From an uncultured beta proteobacterium (lineage in GTDB: Bacteria; Pseudomonadota; Gammaproteobacteria; Burkholderiales; SG8-39), in assembly GCA_903928055.1 (NCBI GenBank), contig CAIYPG010000068.1, positions 1-64,000 of the forward strand: DNA of 64,000 nt, in the 5' to 3' direction. Below are positions 34,504 through 43,129 of this stretch, piece after piece (positions within the stretch are counted from its first letter, which is position 1; each line of letters starts with the position of its first letter). Position numbers and translations under genes: made by a program. The notes under the pieces are model-generated. The model had not been told where the DNA came from, did not search any database, and worked only from the letters and a program-made list of their open reading frames with translations.

Positions 34504-35154
34504 TTACTTCTTGGGCAGTTGCTTGATGGAATCGGCGATGACCCGATCGGTTGCGCGCAGCAGGTCCTGCCGGTCGTTGATCATGCCGGCGGACAGCACG
34601 TAACGTCCCTGCACGGCCAGCGCCGGCACGCCGTCAAACCGATAGGCCTGCGTCATCTGCAGCGCCCGCTTGAGTTTGGTCTCGACGGTAAAGGATTTGT
34701 ATGCGGCCTTGTACTTGTCGACGTCGACCTTTTGCTTGGCGAGCCACGCCGCCATCGCCGACTCGTCGGTGATGCGCAGGTTGTCCTTGTGGATGGCATC
34801 GAACAGGGCGCGGTGCAGGCGTTCCTCTTCGCCGATGGCCTCGAGCGTGTAGAACACGCGCCCCGCCACGCCCCATTGGTCATTGAAGATGGCCGGAACG
34901 CGCCGAAACACGACTTCCTTGGGCAGCTTCTTGCTCCAGGGCTCAAGCAACGGCTCCAGGGCGTAGCAATGCGGGCAGCCGAACCAGAAGAACTCGATGA
35001 CTTCGACCTTGCCCCCGGCTTCGGTGGGCTGCGGCGGGGTCAGCTCGATGTAGGGTGCGGTCTTCGGGGCCTGCGCCTGCGCGGAGATGGTGCCCAGCGA
35101 CAGCGCAGTGAACATGACCAGACCGGCCATGCGCAGCAGATTTCTTGAAATCAT
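34504..35154 (-). CDS. dsbA: DsbA periplasmic disulfide oxidoreductase
   Basis: Main disulfide donor for periplasmic proteins. A signal peptide (AGLVMFTALSLGTISAQA) and a DsbA core follow: EFFWFGCPHCYALEPLLEPW with the classical CPHC, and cis-proline loop GVPALAVQGRY. The start is ATG 35154, seven bases after AAGGAG; upstream codons in frame are not needed. It is 216 aa, normal. It directly follows the SPOR-domain gene (17-base gap), so argS, SPOR and dsbA may form one transcript, an order seen in other betaproteobacteria. Confidence 0.93.
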   Translation of the reverse strand: MISRNLLRMAGLVMFTALSLGTISAQAQAPKTAPYIELTPPQPTEAGGKVEVIEFFWFGCPHCYALEPLLEPWSKKLPKEVVFRRVPAIFNDQWGVAGRVFYTLEAIGEEERLHRALFDAIHKDNLRITDESAMAAWLAKQKVDVDKYKAAYKSFTVETKLKRALQMTQAYRFDGVPALAVQGRYVLSAGMINDRQDLLRATDRVIADSIKQLPKK

Positions 35155-35171
35155 TGATGACTCCTTCAGTT

Positions 35172-35735
35172 TCACGGTGCGGGTTTTACTTTGACCAGTG
35201 AGCCGGTGATTGCGTTCTGTGCAAGTTGCGAACGGATACGGTTGATTTCCTCGACGCTGGTCAGCGGCCCCAGCCTGACGCGGTACCAGGTGCCTTTTTC
35301 CGGTACATCGGTCGGTTCCACGACCGCTTCCAGTCCCATGAGGGCCAGTTTTGCCTTCAGATTGTCTGCGTCGGCCGGATTCTGGAACGCGCCGGCCTGG
35401 ATGAAATAGGCATCCTTGGAAGGTTCGGCGGCGCCTTTTGTCGCCTGCTTTGCCGAATCCTTGAGTTGCTTGTCCGTAACCGGCTCTTCCTGGCCGGGCA
35501 GGATGCGGTAGAAATCGAAGCGCGGCTTGCCGTCCTCGCCTTTCTTCGCGTCGCCCTTGCCATCGGATTTAGCCGGTGTCGCGTTTCTGGCCGTGAAGGG
35601 TATGGGTGTCTTGAAAAAATAAACGGCAATGGCTGCGGCCAGCCCCAGCCCGAGAAGAAAGCCGATGAACAGACCCAGCAGCAAGCCGCTGCTCCCGGAT
35701 CGACCTGCGTGGCGCGGTTTGAAGTCTTTGCTCAC
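35172..35735 (-). CDS. SPOR-domain cell-division protein, FtsN-like
   Basis: Membrane-anchored septal protein of 187 aa. A short basic N-terminus is followed by a single membrane helix (GLLLGLFIGFLLGLGLAAAIAVYFF), a charged linker rich in Lys and Glu, and a C-terminal SPOR domain AYFIQAGAFQNPADADNLKAKLALMGLEAVVEP...WYRVRLGPL that binds denuded peptidoglycan. The layout is that of FtsN or DedD. The sequence alone does not say which; the FtsN essential helix is not obvious. It lies between argS and dsbA. Confidence 0.85.
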   Translation of the reverse strand: MSKDFKPRHAGRSGSSGLLLGLFIGFLLGLGLAAAIAVYFFKTPIPFTARNATPAKSDGKGDAKKGEDGKPRFDFYRILPGQEEPVTDKQLKDSAKQATKGAAEPSKDAYFIQAGAFQNPADADNLKAKLALMGLEAVVEPTDVPEKGTWYRVRLGPLTSVEEINRIRSQLAQNAITGSLVKVKPAP

Positions 35736-35777
35736 GGAATGGCTCTTCTCATGAATGCCTGAATGCTTCCAAAGTGA

Positions 35778-37457
35778 CTACATTTTCTCGGGTGCGCCGA
35801 CGCCGAGCAGCGCGAGTCCGTTCACCAGTACCTGCCGCACCGTGAAGATCAGTGCCAGTCGGGCCCGCTTCAGTGCCGGATCGTCCACCAGAACGCGCTC
35901 GGCATTATAGTAACTGTGGAACTCCCCTGCCAGTTCGCGCAGGTAGAACGCCACCTGGTGCGGCGCCATTTCGCGCGACGCGATGTCCAGCACTTCCGGG
36001 TATTCGCCCAGTCGCTGCAGCAACGCCAGTTCGCGCGCGCTGGTCAGCGGGGTGAGATCGGCTGCACCTGCCGTTTCCGCGGTCATGCCTGATTGCGAGG
36101 CCTCCAGCACCGAGCAGATGCGCGCATGCGCATACTGCACGTAATAGACCGGATTATCCTCCGATTGAGACTTGGCCAGATCGACGTCGAAGGTGAACTC
36201 GCTGTCGGCCTTGCGCGAGACCAGGAAAAAGCGCGTGGCATCGCGGCCGACTTCATCAATCAGGTCGCGCAGGGTGACATAGGAGCCGGCGCGCTTGCTG
36301 ATGCGCACTTCCTCGCCGCCCTTCATCACGGTCACCATCTTGTGCAGCACGTAGTCGGGATAGCCCTGCGGAATGTTCTTTCCCACCGCCTGCAATCCGG
36401 CACGCACCCGCGTGATCGTGCTGTGGTGGTCAGAGCCCTGGACGTTGATGGCGCGGCGGAAGCCGCGCTCCCACTTCGTCACGTGGTAGGCCACGTCCGG
36501 CACGAAATAGGTGTAGCTGCCATCGGACTTGCGCATGACGCGGTCCTTGTCGTCGCCGAAGTCGGTGGTCTTTAGCCACAGCGCGCCGTCCTTTTCGTAG
36601 GTCTTGCCCGCGGCAACCATGGCATTGACGACCTGCTCGACGCGCCCCTCGGTATAGAGCGACGACTCCAGGTAGTAGTTGTCAAAGCGCACACCAAAGG
36701 CGAGCAGATCCATGTCCTGTTCGCGGCGCAGGTAGGCGACGGCAAACAAGCGTATGGCATCGCGGTCGTCCGGGTCGTTTTTACCCGTGACTTCGGCGAC
36801 CCGTCCGCCGCCGGTCGCTTTTCCGCCCAGATAGTCGGCTGCGATATCGCGGATGTATTCGCCGCGGTAACCATCTGCCGGCCATTGCAGCGAGTCGGGG
36901 TCCATGCCTTTCGCACGCGCCTGCACCGACAACGCCAGATTCTCGATCTGGGCGCCGGCATCGTTGTAATAGAACTCGCGCACGACCTGAAAGCCCTGCG
37001 AATCAAGCAGCGCTGAGATTGCGTCGCCCAGTGCCGCCTGCCGGCCATGGCCGACATGCAGCGGGCCGGTGGGGTTGGCGGACACGAATTCCACCACAAC
37101 CGGTTGTCCCTGTCCGCGCACCGAATGGCCGAAGCGCGGTCCGGCGCCAAGCACGGCGCGAACGACATGCTGTTTTGCCGCCGGATGGAGGCGCAGGTTG
37201 ATGAATCCGGCCCCGGCGATTTCACACTGCGCCAGCCAATCGGAGGGCGGCAGCGCCGCGACAAGTTCCGCTGCAATCTCGCGCGGATTACGCTTGAGTA
37301 TGCGGCTCAACTGCATGGCCACCGGGCAGGAGAAATCGCCATGCTGGGCCTGCTTGGGCCGCTCAAGGGTGATCAGCGAGGCCGGTTGCTGCGGCGCGAC
37401 TTTCGCCAGTGCATGCGCGAGCAACTCGGTCAGGTGGGACTTGATTTCCGTGGACAT
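35778..37457 (-). CDS. argS: Arginyl-tRNA synthetase
   Basis: Class Ia synthetase charging tRNA-Arg. It has [28 protein letters not shown] (HIGH-like site), the KMSKS-equivalent [34 protein letters not shown], an N-terminal arginine-tRNA domain and a C-terminal DALR anticodon-binding end ([17 protein letters not shown]). At 559 aa it is the usual length. It is followed by the SPOR gene after about 40 bases. The gap to priA upstream (37458-37615) holds no gene. Confidence 0.97.
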   Translation of the reverse strand: MSTEIKSHLTELLAHALAKVAPQQPASLITLERPKQAQHGDFSCPVAMQLSRILKRNPREIAAELVAALPPSDWLAQCEIAGAGFINLRLHPAAKQHVVRAVLGAGPRFGHSVRGQGQPVVVEFVSANPTGPLHVGHGRQAALGDAISALLDSQGFQVVREFYYNDAGAQIENLALSVQARAKGMDPDSLQWPADGYRGEYIRDIAADYLGGKATGGGRVAEVTGKNDPDDRDAIRLFAVAYLRREQDMDLLAFGVRFDNYYLESSLYTEGRVEQVVNAMVAAGKTYEKDGALWLKTTDFGDDKDRVMRKSDGSYTYFVPDVAYHVTKWERGFRRAINVQGSDHHSTITRVRAGLQAVGKNIPQGYPDYVLHKMVTVMKGGEEVRISKRAGSYVTLRDLIDEVGRDATRFFLVSRKADSEFTFDVDLAKSQSEDNPVYYVQYAHARICSVLEASQSGMTAETAGAADLTPLTSARELALLQRLGEYPEVLDIASREMAPHQVAFYLRELAGEFHSYYNAERVLVDDPALKRARLALIFTVRQVLVNGLALLGVGAPEKM

Positions 37458-37615
37458 GGATAAGGGAAGGCGCGGGTTGGACGCGATGGCGCCCCGTTTT
37501 CAGTCAATGCGGCGGGCGCGCCGGGAAAGTTCGTCATTATACCGTGCCGTATCCGGCGAATTTCCGGCTTCTGTCCCTCTGCCTATCCGTCTATCCTTCG
37601 TTTTCTAGCAGGCGC

Positions 37616-39802
37616 TCAGAATTCCGTGGGGTCGATGTCCAGATGCCAGCGTACCGCTGCTGCGCGCATGCCATGTAGTGTGATGTTCCAGTCGCGCAGA
37701 AAGCGTTGCAGGCGCGGCCGCGAATCGGCCTGGAGTACCACCTGGACACGTTCCATGCGGGCCAGCCGGGACAGCGCCATGGGTACCGGCTGGAAAATCG
37801 TGATGCCATCCCGCTCCTCCGGAGCGTTCAGGACTGCTTCGCCGAGGAATTTGGCGGCGCGTGCGAGGTCCGGCGATTCAGCCCGCAGCGCGGCTTCGAA
37901 TACGAAAGGCGGAAAGCCGGCCTGCTGGCGTTCCCTGATCAGGGATTGCGCAAAGCCGGCATAGTCATGTCGCACCAGTGCCTGATAAAGCGCATGGTCT
38001 GGAAAACGCGTCTGTATCCACACTTCGCCCGGCCGGCGCGCCCGGCCGGCGCGGCCCGCGACCTGCTCCAGTTGCGCGAACAGGCGTTCACTGGCGCGAT
38101 AGTCCGCGGCGAACAGGCCGGCATCGGCATTCAGCACTGCGACCAGCGTCAGGTTCTCGAAATGATGGCCCTTGGCGAGGATCTGCGTGCCGAGCAGGAT
38201 GTCGGTGCGGCCTTCGCGCACATCTTCCAGCAATGCTTCCAGGCTGCCGCGATTGCGGGTGCTGTCCCCGTCAATGCGCACGATGCGCGCCTCCGGAAAA
38301 CGTTCAGCGAGCGTCGTTTCCAGGCGCTGGGTGCCACGGCCGAGCGGCTGCAGGTCAAGGTTGCCGCATTTAGGGCAGGTGCGCGGAATGCCCTCGGAGT
38401 GCCCGCAATGATGGCATCGCAGCCGCTTCTCGGCCAAGTGCAAAACAAGGTTTGCCGCACAATCGGGGCAGCCTGATATCCAACCGCAACCGGGACAGGC
38501 GAGCACCGGGGCGTAGCCACGCCGGTTGAGAAACACGAGTGTTTGTTCGCCGCGCGCCAGGCGCGCCGCGATCGCATCAGTCAGTGGTTCGCTCAGTCCG
38601 TGCGTGGACGAATGGATGCGCGTGTCGACCAGATGCACGTCGGGAAGCTTGGCGCCGGCATGCGCACGCGCCGACAGCACATGCAGCCGGTAGCGTCCGC
38701 TCAATGCGTGCTGGTAAGTCTCGATCGATGGCGTTGCCGAGACCAGCAATATCGGGATGCCCGCTGCGCGGGCACGCCAGATGGCGACATCGCGGGCGTT
38801 GTAGCGCAGGCCATCCTGCTGTTTGAAGGACGCATCCTGTTCTTCGTCCACCACGATCAGGCCGGGACGTGCCAGCGGGACGAATGCCGCCAGACGCGTG
38901 CCGAGGACGATGTCGGCGCGCCCGCATTGCGCGTCCAGCCAGCCGCCGGCCCTGTCCATTTCCGCCATGGCGCTGTGCTGGATGACGATATTGGCCCCGG
39001 GAAAGCGCGCGGCAAATGCGGATTGCAGTGCCGGGGTCAGTGCAATTTCAGGCACCAGCACCAGCGCCTGACGACCTGCGGCCAGGGTTTGCGCGATGCG
39101 CTGCAGGTAGATTTCGGTCTTGCCGCTGCCGGTGATGCCGAACAGCAGATGCACGGCAAATTCACCGGCAGTGGCTTCCAGTGCTTCGATGACACCGGTC
39201 TGTTCGGCGGTCAGCGTGTGAGTGGAAACGAAGGCGGGTTGTGATCGCGGGGCCTCTTCGGCGACGACATCACCGGCTGCGACCAGTTTGCGCATCGCCG
39301 CGCGGCCGGCGGGTGCGAGCGCGGCAACGGCCGCGTCGTCCATGGGCGCATGGGCCAGGCGCTCCACGAGCACGTGCCTTTGTCCCGCGCGCTTTCCGGC
39401 ACTGGCCAGGATATTTTCCGTGGCGCGCGCCAGCCGGTAATGTCGCGCGCAATCGGGTGCAGGCTTGTCGGTGCGCAGGCGCGGCGGCAACGCGGGAAGA
39501 ATGACCTCGCCAATCGGCTTGTGATAGTAGTCGGCGCAGAACTGCGCCAGTGCCAGCCACTCAAGCGGCAGCGGCGGCGAATCGCGCAGCACGCGCGTGA
39601 CGGATTTCAGTTTGTCCGGTGCAACCTGCGATTCATCACTGACCGCCACGATCACGCCGACCGTTATGCGCCGCTGGCTGCTTCCGCCGCGCCCGAAAGG
39701 CACGACGACGCGTGCGCCGACATCATCTGCGGTGAGTTCGTCACCGCGATAGTCGAACAATTGCGGCAATGGCATGTCGAGCGCGACGTGCGCAATGGTC
39801 AT
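37616..39802 (-). CDS. priA: Primosomal replication restart helicase PriA
   Basis: A 728 aa helicase that reloads the replisome at stalled forks. Motifs are HLLFGITGSGKTEIYLQ (Walker A), IVVDEEQDASFKQQDGLRYNARD (DEAx-box with the aromatic-rich loop), zinc cysteines in CPGCGWISGCPDC...CHHCGHSEGIPRTCPKCG and ILLGTQILAKGHHF, EQVAGRAGRA. The N-terminal 3' DNA-binding domain begins IAHVALDMPLPQLFDY. It is complete. Upstream on the same strand lies a 358-base gap with DnaA-box-like sites and then hemE. Confidence 0.96.
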   Translation of the reverse strand: MTIAHVALDMPLPQLFDYRGDELTADDVGARVVVPFGRGGSSQRRITVGVIVAVSDESQVAPDKLKSVTRVLRDSPPLPLEWLALAQFCADYYHKPIGEVILPALPPRLRTDKPAPDCARHYRLARATENILASAGKRAGQRHVLVERLAHAPMDDAAVAALAPAGRAAMRKLVAAGDVVAEEAPRSQPAFVSTHTLTAEQTGVIEALEATAGEFAVHLLFGITGSGKTEIYLQRIAQTLAAGRQALVLVPEIALTPALQSAFAARFPGANIVIQHSAMAEMDRAGGWLDAQCGRADIVLGTRLAAFVPLARPGLIVVDEEQDASFKQQDGLRYNARDVAIWRARAAGIPILLVSATPSIETYQHALSGRYRLHVLSARAHAGAKLPDVHLVDTRIHSSTHGLSEPLTDAIAARLARGEQTLVFLNRRGYAPVLACPGCGWISGCPDCAANLVLHLAEKRLRCHHCGHSEGIPRTCPKCGNLDLQPLGRGTQRLETTLAERFPEARIVRIDGDSTRNRGSLEALLEDVREGRTDILLGTQILAKGHHFENLTLVAVLNADAGLFAADYRASERLFAQLEQVAGRAGRARRPGEVWIQTRFPDHALYQALVRHDYAGFAQSLIRERQQAGFPPFVFEAALRAESPDLARAAKFLGEAVLNAPEERDGITIFQPVPMALSRLARMERVQVVLQADSRPRLQRFLRDWNITLHGMRAAAVRWHLDIDPTEF

Positions 39803-39898
39803 GCTTCAGCCCGGTTTTTACGCATACTCATGTGTTTTCGAGAAATTCATCTGTAACTAACTGCCTGAGAAATGGTTTTTTCTCTTTTTCACAGATTC

Positions 39899-40083
39899 TG
39901 TGGATAAATCTGTGCATAGTTACGTCATGCAACTGTAACTAGCGTTGCCAAAAGGAGATTTTGTTCATGCCTCATTTCACGGCAAGAAAAATAATTAATT
40001 TAAATCAATGGCTTGCAAGTTTTCTCGGGGGAGGGCCCTGAAACCCCGCGCCAGACATGGGAAAAGCGGGGGTGTGTGCATAA
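39899..40083. other. DnaA-box cluster beside AT-rich DNA; possible origin or DnaA-binding regulator site
   Basis: A perfect DnaA box (TGTGGATAA, the complement of TTATCCACA) is at 39899-39907, directly followed by TGTGCATAG at 39911-39919, and TGTGCATAA lies at 40075-40083. Between them an AT-rich run is near 39988-40010. TAGTTAC (39918-39924) and GTAACTA (39945-39951) are also mirror images. This is the only content of the 39803-40160 gap; no gene is seen there. It may be part of oriC, a DnaA-titration site or a priA control region. Confidence 0.4.
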
Positions 40084-40160
40084 GTAGCTTTTTGGCGTCC
40101 TGCCGCCATTGTTCTCAAGTTCGCGCGAATGATGCGCTGCGGAAGCCTTGAATCAACGCT

Positions 40161-41237
40161 TCAGTTGCCCTTGAAATCGCGATGATAGGCCGGACTGAGC
40201 GCATGCACTGCTTCCACGAGGCAGGCCACCGAATCGGGTGGCGTGAATTGCGAGATGCCATGCCCGAGGTTGAACACATGGCCCGATCCCTGACCGAAGT
40301 CGGCCAGGACGCGTGCCACTTCATGTTTGATCGCCGCCGGTTGCGAGAACAGGGCCATGGGGTCGAGATTGCCCTGAAGCGCGACGCGGTCGTCGGTTCG
40401 TCGGCGTGCTTCGGCAAGGCTGGTTGTCCAGTCCAGGCCGACGGCGTCGCAGCCGATCGTTGCGATGTCCTCAAGCCAGAGGCCGCCGCCCTTGGTGAAT
40501 ACGATGCTGGGAATGCGCACGCCGTCGTGTTCGCGTTTCAGTGTGGCAACGACGCGCGCGGTATAAGCCAGTGAGAACTCCCGGAAAGCGGCGTGCGAAA
40601 GATTGCCGCCCCAGGTATCGAAAATCATCACCGCCTGTGCGCCGGCCTCGATCTGTGCATTGAGGTAGTCGGCAACCGCCTGTGCGTTGACCTCCAGTAT
40701 CCGGTGCAGCAGGGCGGGCTCGCTGTAGAGCATGGTCTTGATGGTGCGGAAGTCGTCGCTGCCGCCGCCTTCGACCATGTAACAGGCGAGGGTGTAGGGG
40801 CTGCCGGAAAAGCCGATCAGCGGCACCCTGCCGCCCAGTGCGCGGCGGATTTCGCTCACTGCATCGAGCACGTATTTCAGTTCGCGGGTCGGATCGGGAG
40901 CGGCGAGTTTCGCGATGGCCTGCGCATCACGCAGTGGCCGTTCAAAGCGCGGACCCTCGCCATCGGCGAAATACAGGCCCAGTCCCATCGCATCGGGCAC
41001 GGTGAGAATGTCCGAGAACAGGATGGCGGCATCCAGCGGAAAGCGGTCCAGCGGTTGCAGCGTGACCTCAGTGGCCAGTGCTGGTGATTTTGCCAGCGCG
41101 AGAAAACTGCCCGCCTTGCCGCGCGTTTCGCGGTATTCAGAGAGATAGCGTCCGGCCTGGCGCATCAGCCATACCGGCGTGTACGGCGTCGGTTCGCGCA
41201 GCAGTGCGCGAATGAAGGTGTCGTTCTGCAGTTTCAT
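40161..41237 (-). CDS. hemE: Uroporphyrinogen decarboxylase
   Basis: Converts uroporphyrinogen III to coproporphyrinogen III in heme synthesis. It starts [13 protein letters not shown] and has the invariant [17 protein letters not shown] and [38 protein letters not shown] and LQGNLDP. The start ATG 41237 overlaps the stop of the EVE-protein gene by four bases (ATGA), so the two are co-translated; the longer frame is only an extension. It is 358 aa, close to the 354 of E. coli. Confidence 0.97.
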   Translation of the reverse strand: MKLQNDTFIRALLREPTPYTPVWLMRQAGRYLSEYRETRGKAGSFLALAKSPALATEVTLQPLDRFPLDAAILFSDILTVPDAMGLGLYFADGEGPRFERPLRDAQAIAKLAAPDPTRELKYVLDAVSEIRRALGGRVPLIGFSGSPYTLACYMVEGGGSDDFRTIKTMLYSEPALLHRILEVNAQAVADYLNAQIEAGAQAVMIFDTWGGNLSHAAFREFSLAYTARVVATLKREHDGVRIPSIVFTKGGGLWLEDIATIGCDAVGLDWTTSLAEARRRTDDRVALQGNLDPMALFSQPAAIKHEVARVLADFGQGSGHVFNLGHGISQFTPPDSVACLVEAVHALSPAYHRDFKGN

Positions 41238-41704
41238 GAAGCGGCCTTGATCAGTTTTTTGGTGATGAAATTCCACTCGCGCGGATCCACCGGGGTGATG
41301 GACAGGCGGTTGCCCTTCTGCAGGATGCGCATGCTTTCGAGCTCGTTGTGCCTGCGCAACTCGGCGAGGCTGATGAGCGGGGTCTTTCTCACCAGTTTCA
41401 CGTCCACCAGGAACCATCGAGGTGTTTCCCGGGTCGCGGCGGGGTCGAAGTACTTGCCCTTCTTGTCGAACTGCGTGTCGTCCGGATAAGCGGTGGAGGA
41501 CACTTCTGCAATGCCGGCAATACCGGGCTCGGGACAACTGGAGTGGTAGAAGAACACCGCATCGCCGGCGCGCATCTGGTCGCGCATGAAGTTGCGTGCC
41601 TGGTAGTTGCGCACGCCGAACCAGGGGGTGCTCTGCCGCGGTGCCTTGACAAGATCATCAATGCTGAACTCGTCGGGTTCAGATTTCATCAGCCAATGTT
41701 TCAT
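41234..41704 (-). CDS. EVE-domain (YTH-like) nucleic-acid-binding protein
   Basis: A 156 aa single-domain protein: [67 protein letters not shown] and [13 protein letters not shown] are the hallmarks of EVE domains. The family is related to YTH/PUA readers of modified bases; the bacterial proteins may bind modified RNA or DNA bases. It is upstream of and overlaps hemE, and downstream of 6S RNA, a position where many proteobacteria have a folate gene (ygfA). Confidence 0.92.
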   Translation of the reverse strand: MKHWLMKSEPDEFSIDDLVKAPRQSTPWFGVRNYQARNFMRDQMRAGDAVFFYHSSCPEPGIAGIAEVSSTAYPDDTQFDKKGKYFDPAATRETPRWFLVDVKLVRKTPLISLAELRRHNELESMRILQKGNRLSITPVDPREWNFITKKLIKAAS

Positions 41705-41761
41705 GGGTGTCGGGAAGCCGTGGTTTGAAGAAAGGGTTTCACAAAAGCAGGTTCATAAAAG

Positions 41762-41789
41762 CCAAACGCAGGCAAAAGCCTGCGTTTGG
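41762..41789 (-). terminator. Intrinsic terminator of the 6S RNA gene
   Basis: CCAAACGCAGGC and GCCTGCGTTTGG are a perfect 12-bp stem with AAAA between (read on minus as a TTTT loop), followed on the minus strand by CTTTTATG. It ends the 6S transcript ahead of the EVE gene. Confidence 0.75.
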
Positions 41790-41794
41790 TCTGG

Positions 41795-41993
41795 TATCGG
41801 GTGCCCCCCGCCGATGCCGCTGGATCCTGATCCTGAACCAAATACTCGGCTCAAGTGGTCGCTTTCCGGTCACATCAGGTACATCCGGCACGTTCTGGGA
41901 ACGGGGACGCGCACAACAGTGACAACATGGTCTGCAACCTGGGATCTCAATGTTGGCTCAAGAATCTCCGGATCCTGGCAAACACCGCAGGGA
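41795..41993 (-). ncRNA. ssrS: 6S RNA
   Basis: On the minus strand, downstream of zapA, the region reads CCCTGCGGTGTTTGCC at the 5' end, CTTGAGCC in the 5' half, and, near the 3' end, CACTTGAGCC...GGTTCA...AGCGGCATC. These match the E. coli 6S blocks CCTGAGCC, CACCTTGAACC...GGTTCA and GGCGGCATC in order and spacing. The two ends can pair (CCCTGC with the late GCGGGG). zapA-ssrS is also the known order in proteobacteria. 6S RNA sequesters sigma70 RNA polymerase in stationary phase. Exact ends are estimated (about 190 nt). Confidence 0.8.
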
Positions 41994-42038
41994 ACATTTT
42001 GATGCCGTCTGCCCGGTGCGCAGTCGGTCTGAACAATT

Positions 42039-42362
42039 TCAGATCAGCCGTTCCTGCGGAACCAGCACTTCATCGAGCAGCACCTGCATCGAATTCATTC
42101 TACGCTTGAGGGATTCGGTGTCAAAGCCCAATTCTGCGGCCTTGCCATCACGCGCAACCAGAAGTTCATGTGCGATGTTCAAGGCGGCCATCACCGCAAT
42201 GCGCTCTGCGCTGGCCACTTTCCCGGCAGCCTTGATCTCGCCCATTTTCTCGTCGAGATAGGCTACAGCGGCAAGCAATCCTTCGCGCTCATGTTCTTCA
42301 CAGGCGACCTTATAGCTTCGTCCCATGATTGCGACGTCCAGCGTTTTGGGCTTGCCGGTCAT
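42039..42362 (-). CDS. zapA: Cell division protein ZapA
   Basis: Z-ring-associated protein of 107 aa that bundles FtsZ. TLDVAIMGRSYKVACEEHEREGLLAAVAYLDEKMGEIKAAGKVASAERIAVMAALNIAHELL is the ZapA fold with the following C-terminal coiled coil. ATG 42362 is the natural start; longer forms enter the gap before it. It is preceded on the same strand by the small coiled-coil gene at 42406. Confidence 0.92.
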   Translation of the reverse strand: MTGKPKTLDVAIMGRSYKVACEEHEREGLLAAVAYLDEKMGEIKAAGKVASAERIAVMAALNIAHELLVARDGKAAELGFDTESLKRRMNSMQVLLDEVLVPQERLI

Positions 42363-42405
42363 GAGCGTCCGATCCGTGGAAATTCGCGAAGCGCGAATGG
42401 GTTTG

Positions 42406-42597
42406 TCATTCCGGAATCCGCTGCAGCAGGCCTTCAAGCCGGTCACGCGCGCCGTCTATTTTTTCGGAAAGCCGCTTGCGATCGCTTTCCAGCTCGGCGA
42501 GTTGCTGGCGCAAGTCGCGGTTCTCGTCGCGCAGCCGGCGGCACAATTGGGCGGTCTGGCGGATTTTCTCCTCCAGCGCGGCGAGTTCAATATCCAT
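42406..42597 (-). CDS. Small coiled-coil protein, ZapB-like
   Basis: A 63 aa protein that is nearly all coiled coil: heptads in IELAALEEKIRQTAQLCRRLRDENRDLRQQLAELESDRKRLSEKIDGARDRLEGLL. Genes of this type precede zapA in many beta- and gammaproteobacteria, and the product is taken as a ZapB-like division factor. ATG 42597 lies at the expected transcription start of a promoter at 42604-42633, so the message may be leaderless. Confidence 0.8.
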   Translation of the reverse strand: MDIELAALEEKIRQTAQLCRRLRDENRDLRQQLAELESDRKRLSEKIDGARDRLEGLLQRIPE

Positions 42598-42603
42598 CAA
42601 GAC

Positions 42604-42633
42604 ACTATAATTTGAAAAATCCTGTCAAGTCAA
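42604..42633 (-). promoter_or_regulatory. Promoter of the zapB-like/zapA/6S region
   Basis: On the minus strand TTGACT (42633-42628) and TATAGT (42609-42604) are 18 bases apart, both good sigma70 elements. The predicted start is at about 42597, the A of the ATG. Confidence 0.65.
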
Positions 42634-42730
42634 GGTTTAAGCCACCATTCTCAATGTAGATTCGTGATCGTCGGCCATGCGCCATATTTTCCTGAATCGT
42701 TCCTGCTTAGCCGATAGAATGATGGCGCTC

Positions 42731-42992
42731 GTTACAGGTGCTAGGCGTGCGTTTCCCGCACCCTGGTGAAACGGGAAACAGGTGACGGTGGAAACGAAGC
42801 GTTGATGGGCAGCGTCTATGACGCGCGCTCAGGCAATTCCCGATTTCGCCCATTCCTGTGCTGCCCCCGCAACGGTAAGCGTGTGCGGGCGCGTCATGAA
42901 ACAGGCCGGGAGCCTTCCCGGCCAAGCCACTGTGAGCCCTTGCTCATGGGAAGGCGGCGCGCCTGATCCCGCAAGCCCGGAGACCGGCCTGA
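42731..42992 (+). ncRNA. Cobalamin riboswitch
   Basis: Conserved B12-box elements appear in order: GGTGCTAGG (42737-42745), GGGAAACAGGTGACGGTGG, TGCTGCCCCCGCAACGGTAAGC (about 42860-42880), GCCACTG, and GGGAAGGCG...GATCCCGCAAGCCCGGAGACCGGCC at the 3' end. It precedes btuB, the B12 uptake receptor. Translation control is likely: GGTCCAC/GTGGACC (43098-43117) sits against the GGGGGAG ribosome site, and an upstream CCCCCGG can pair with the same site. Confidence 0.93.
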
Positions 42993-43129
42993 AACGATTG
43001 ATGGCATACCGCGGGCGGGCGGCATGGCTCTGATTGAATTCTTCATTCCGAGTCGTTCGTTCCCCCCGGCCGTGCTCTTTTTGTTTCAACGCATTTCGGT
43101 CCACGGGGTAGTGGACCGGGGGAGATATC

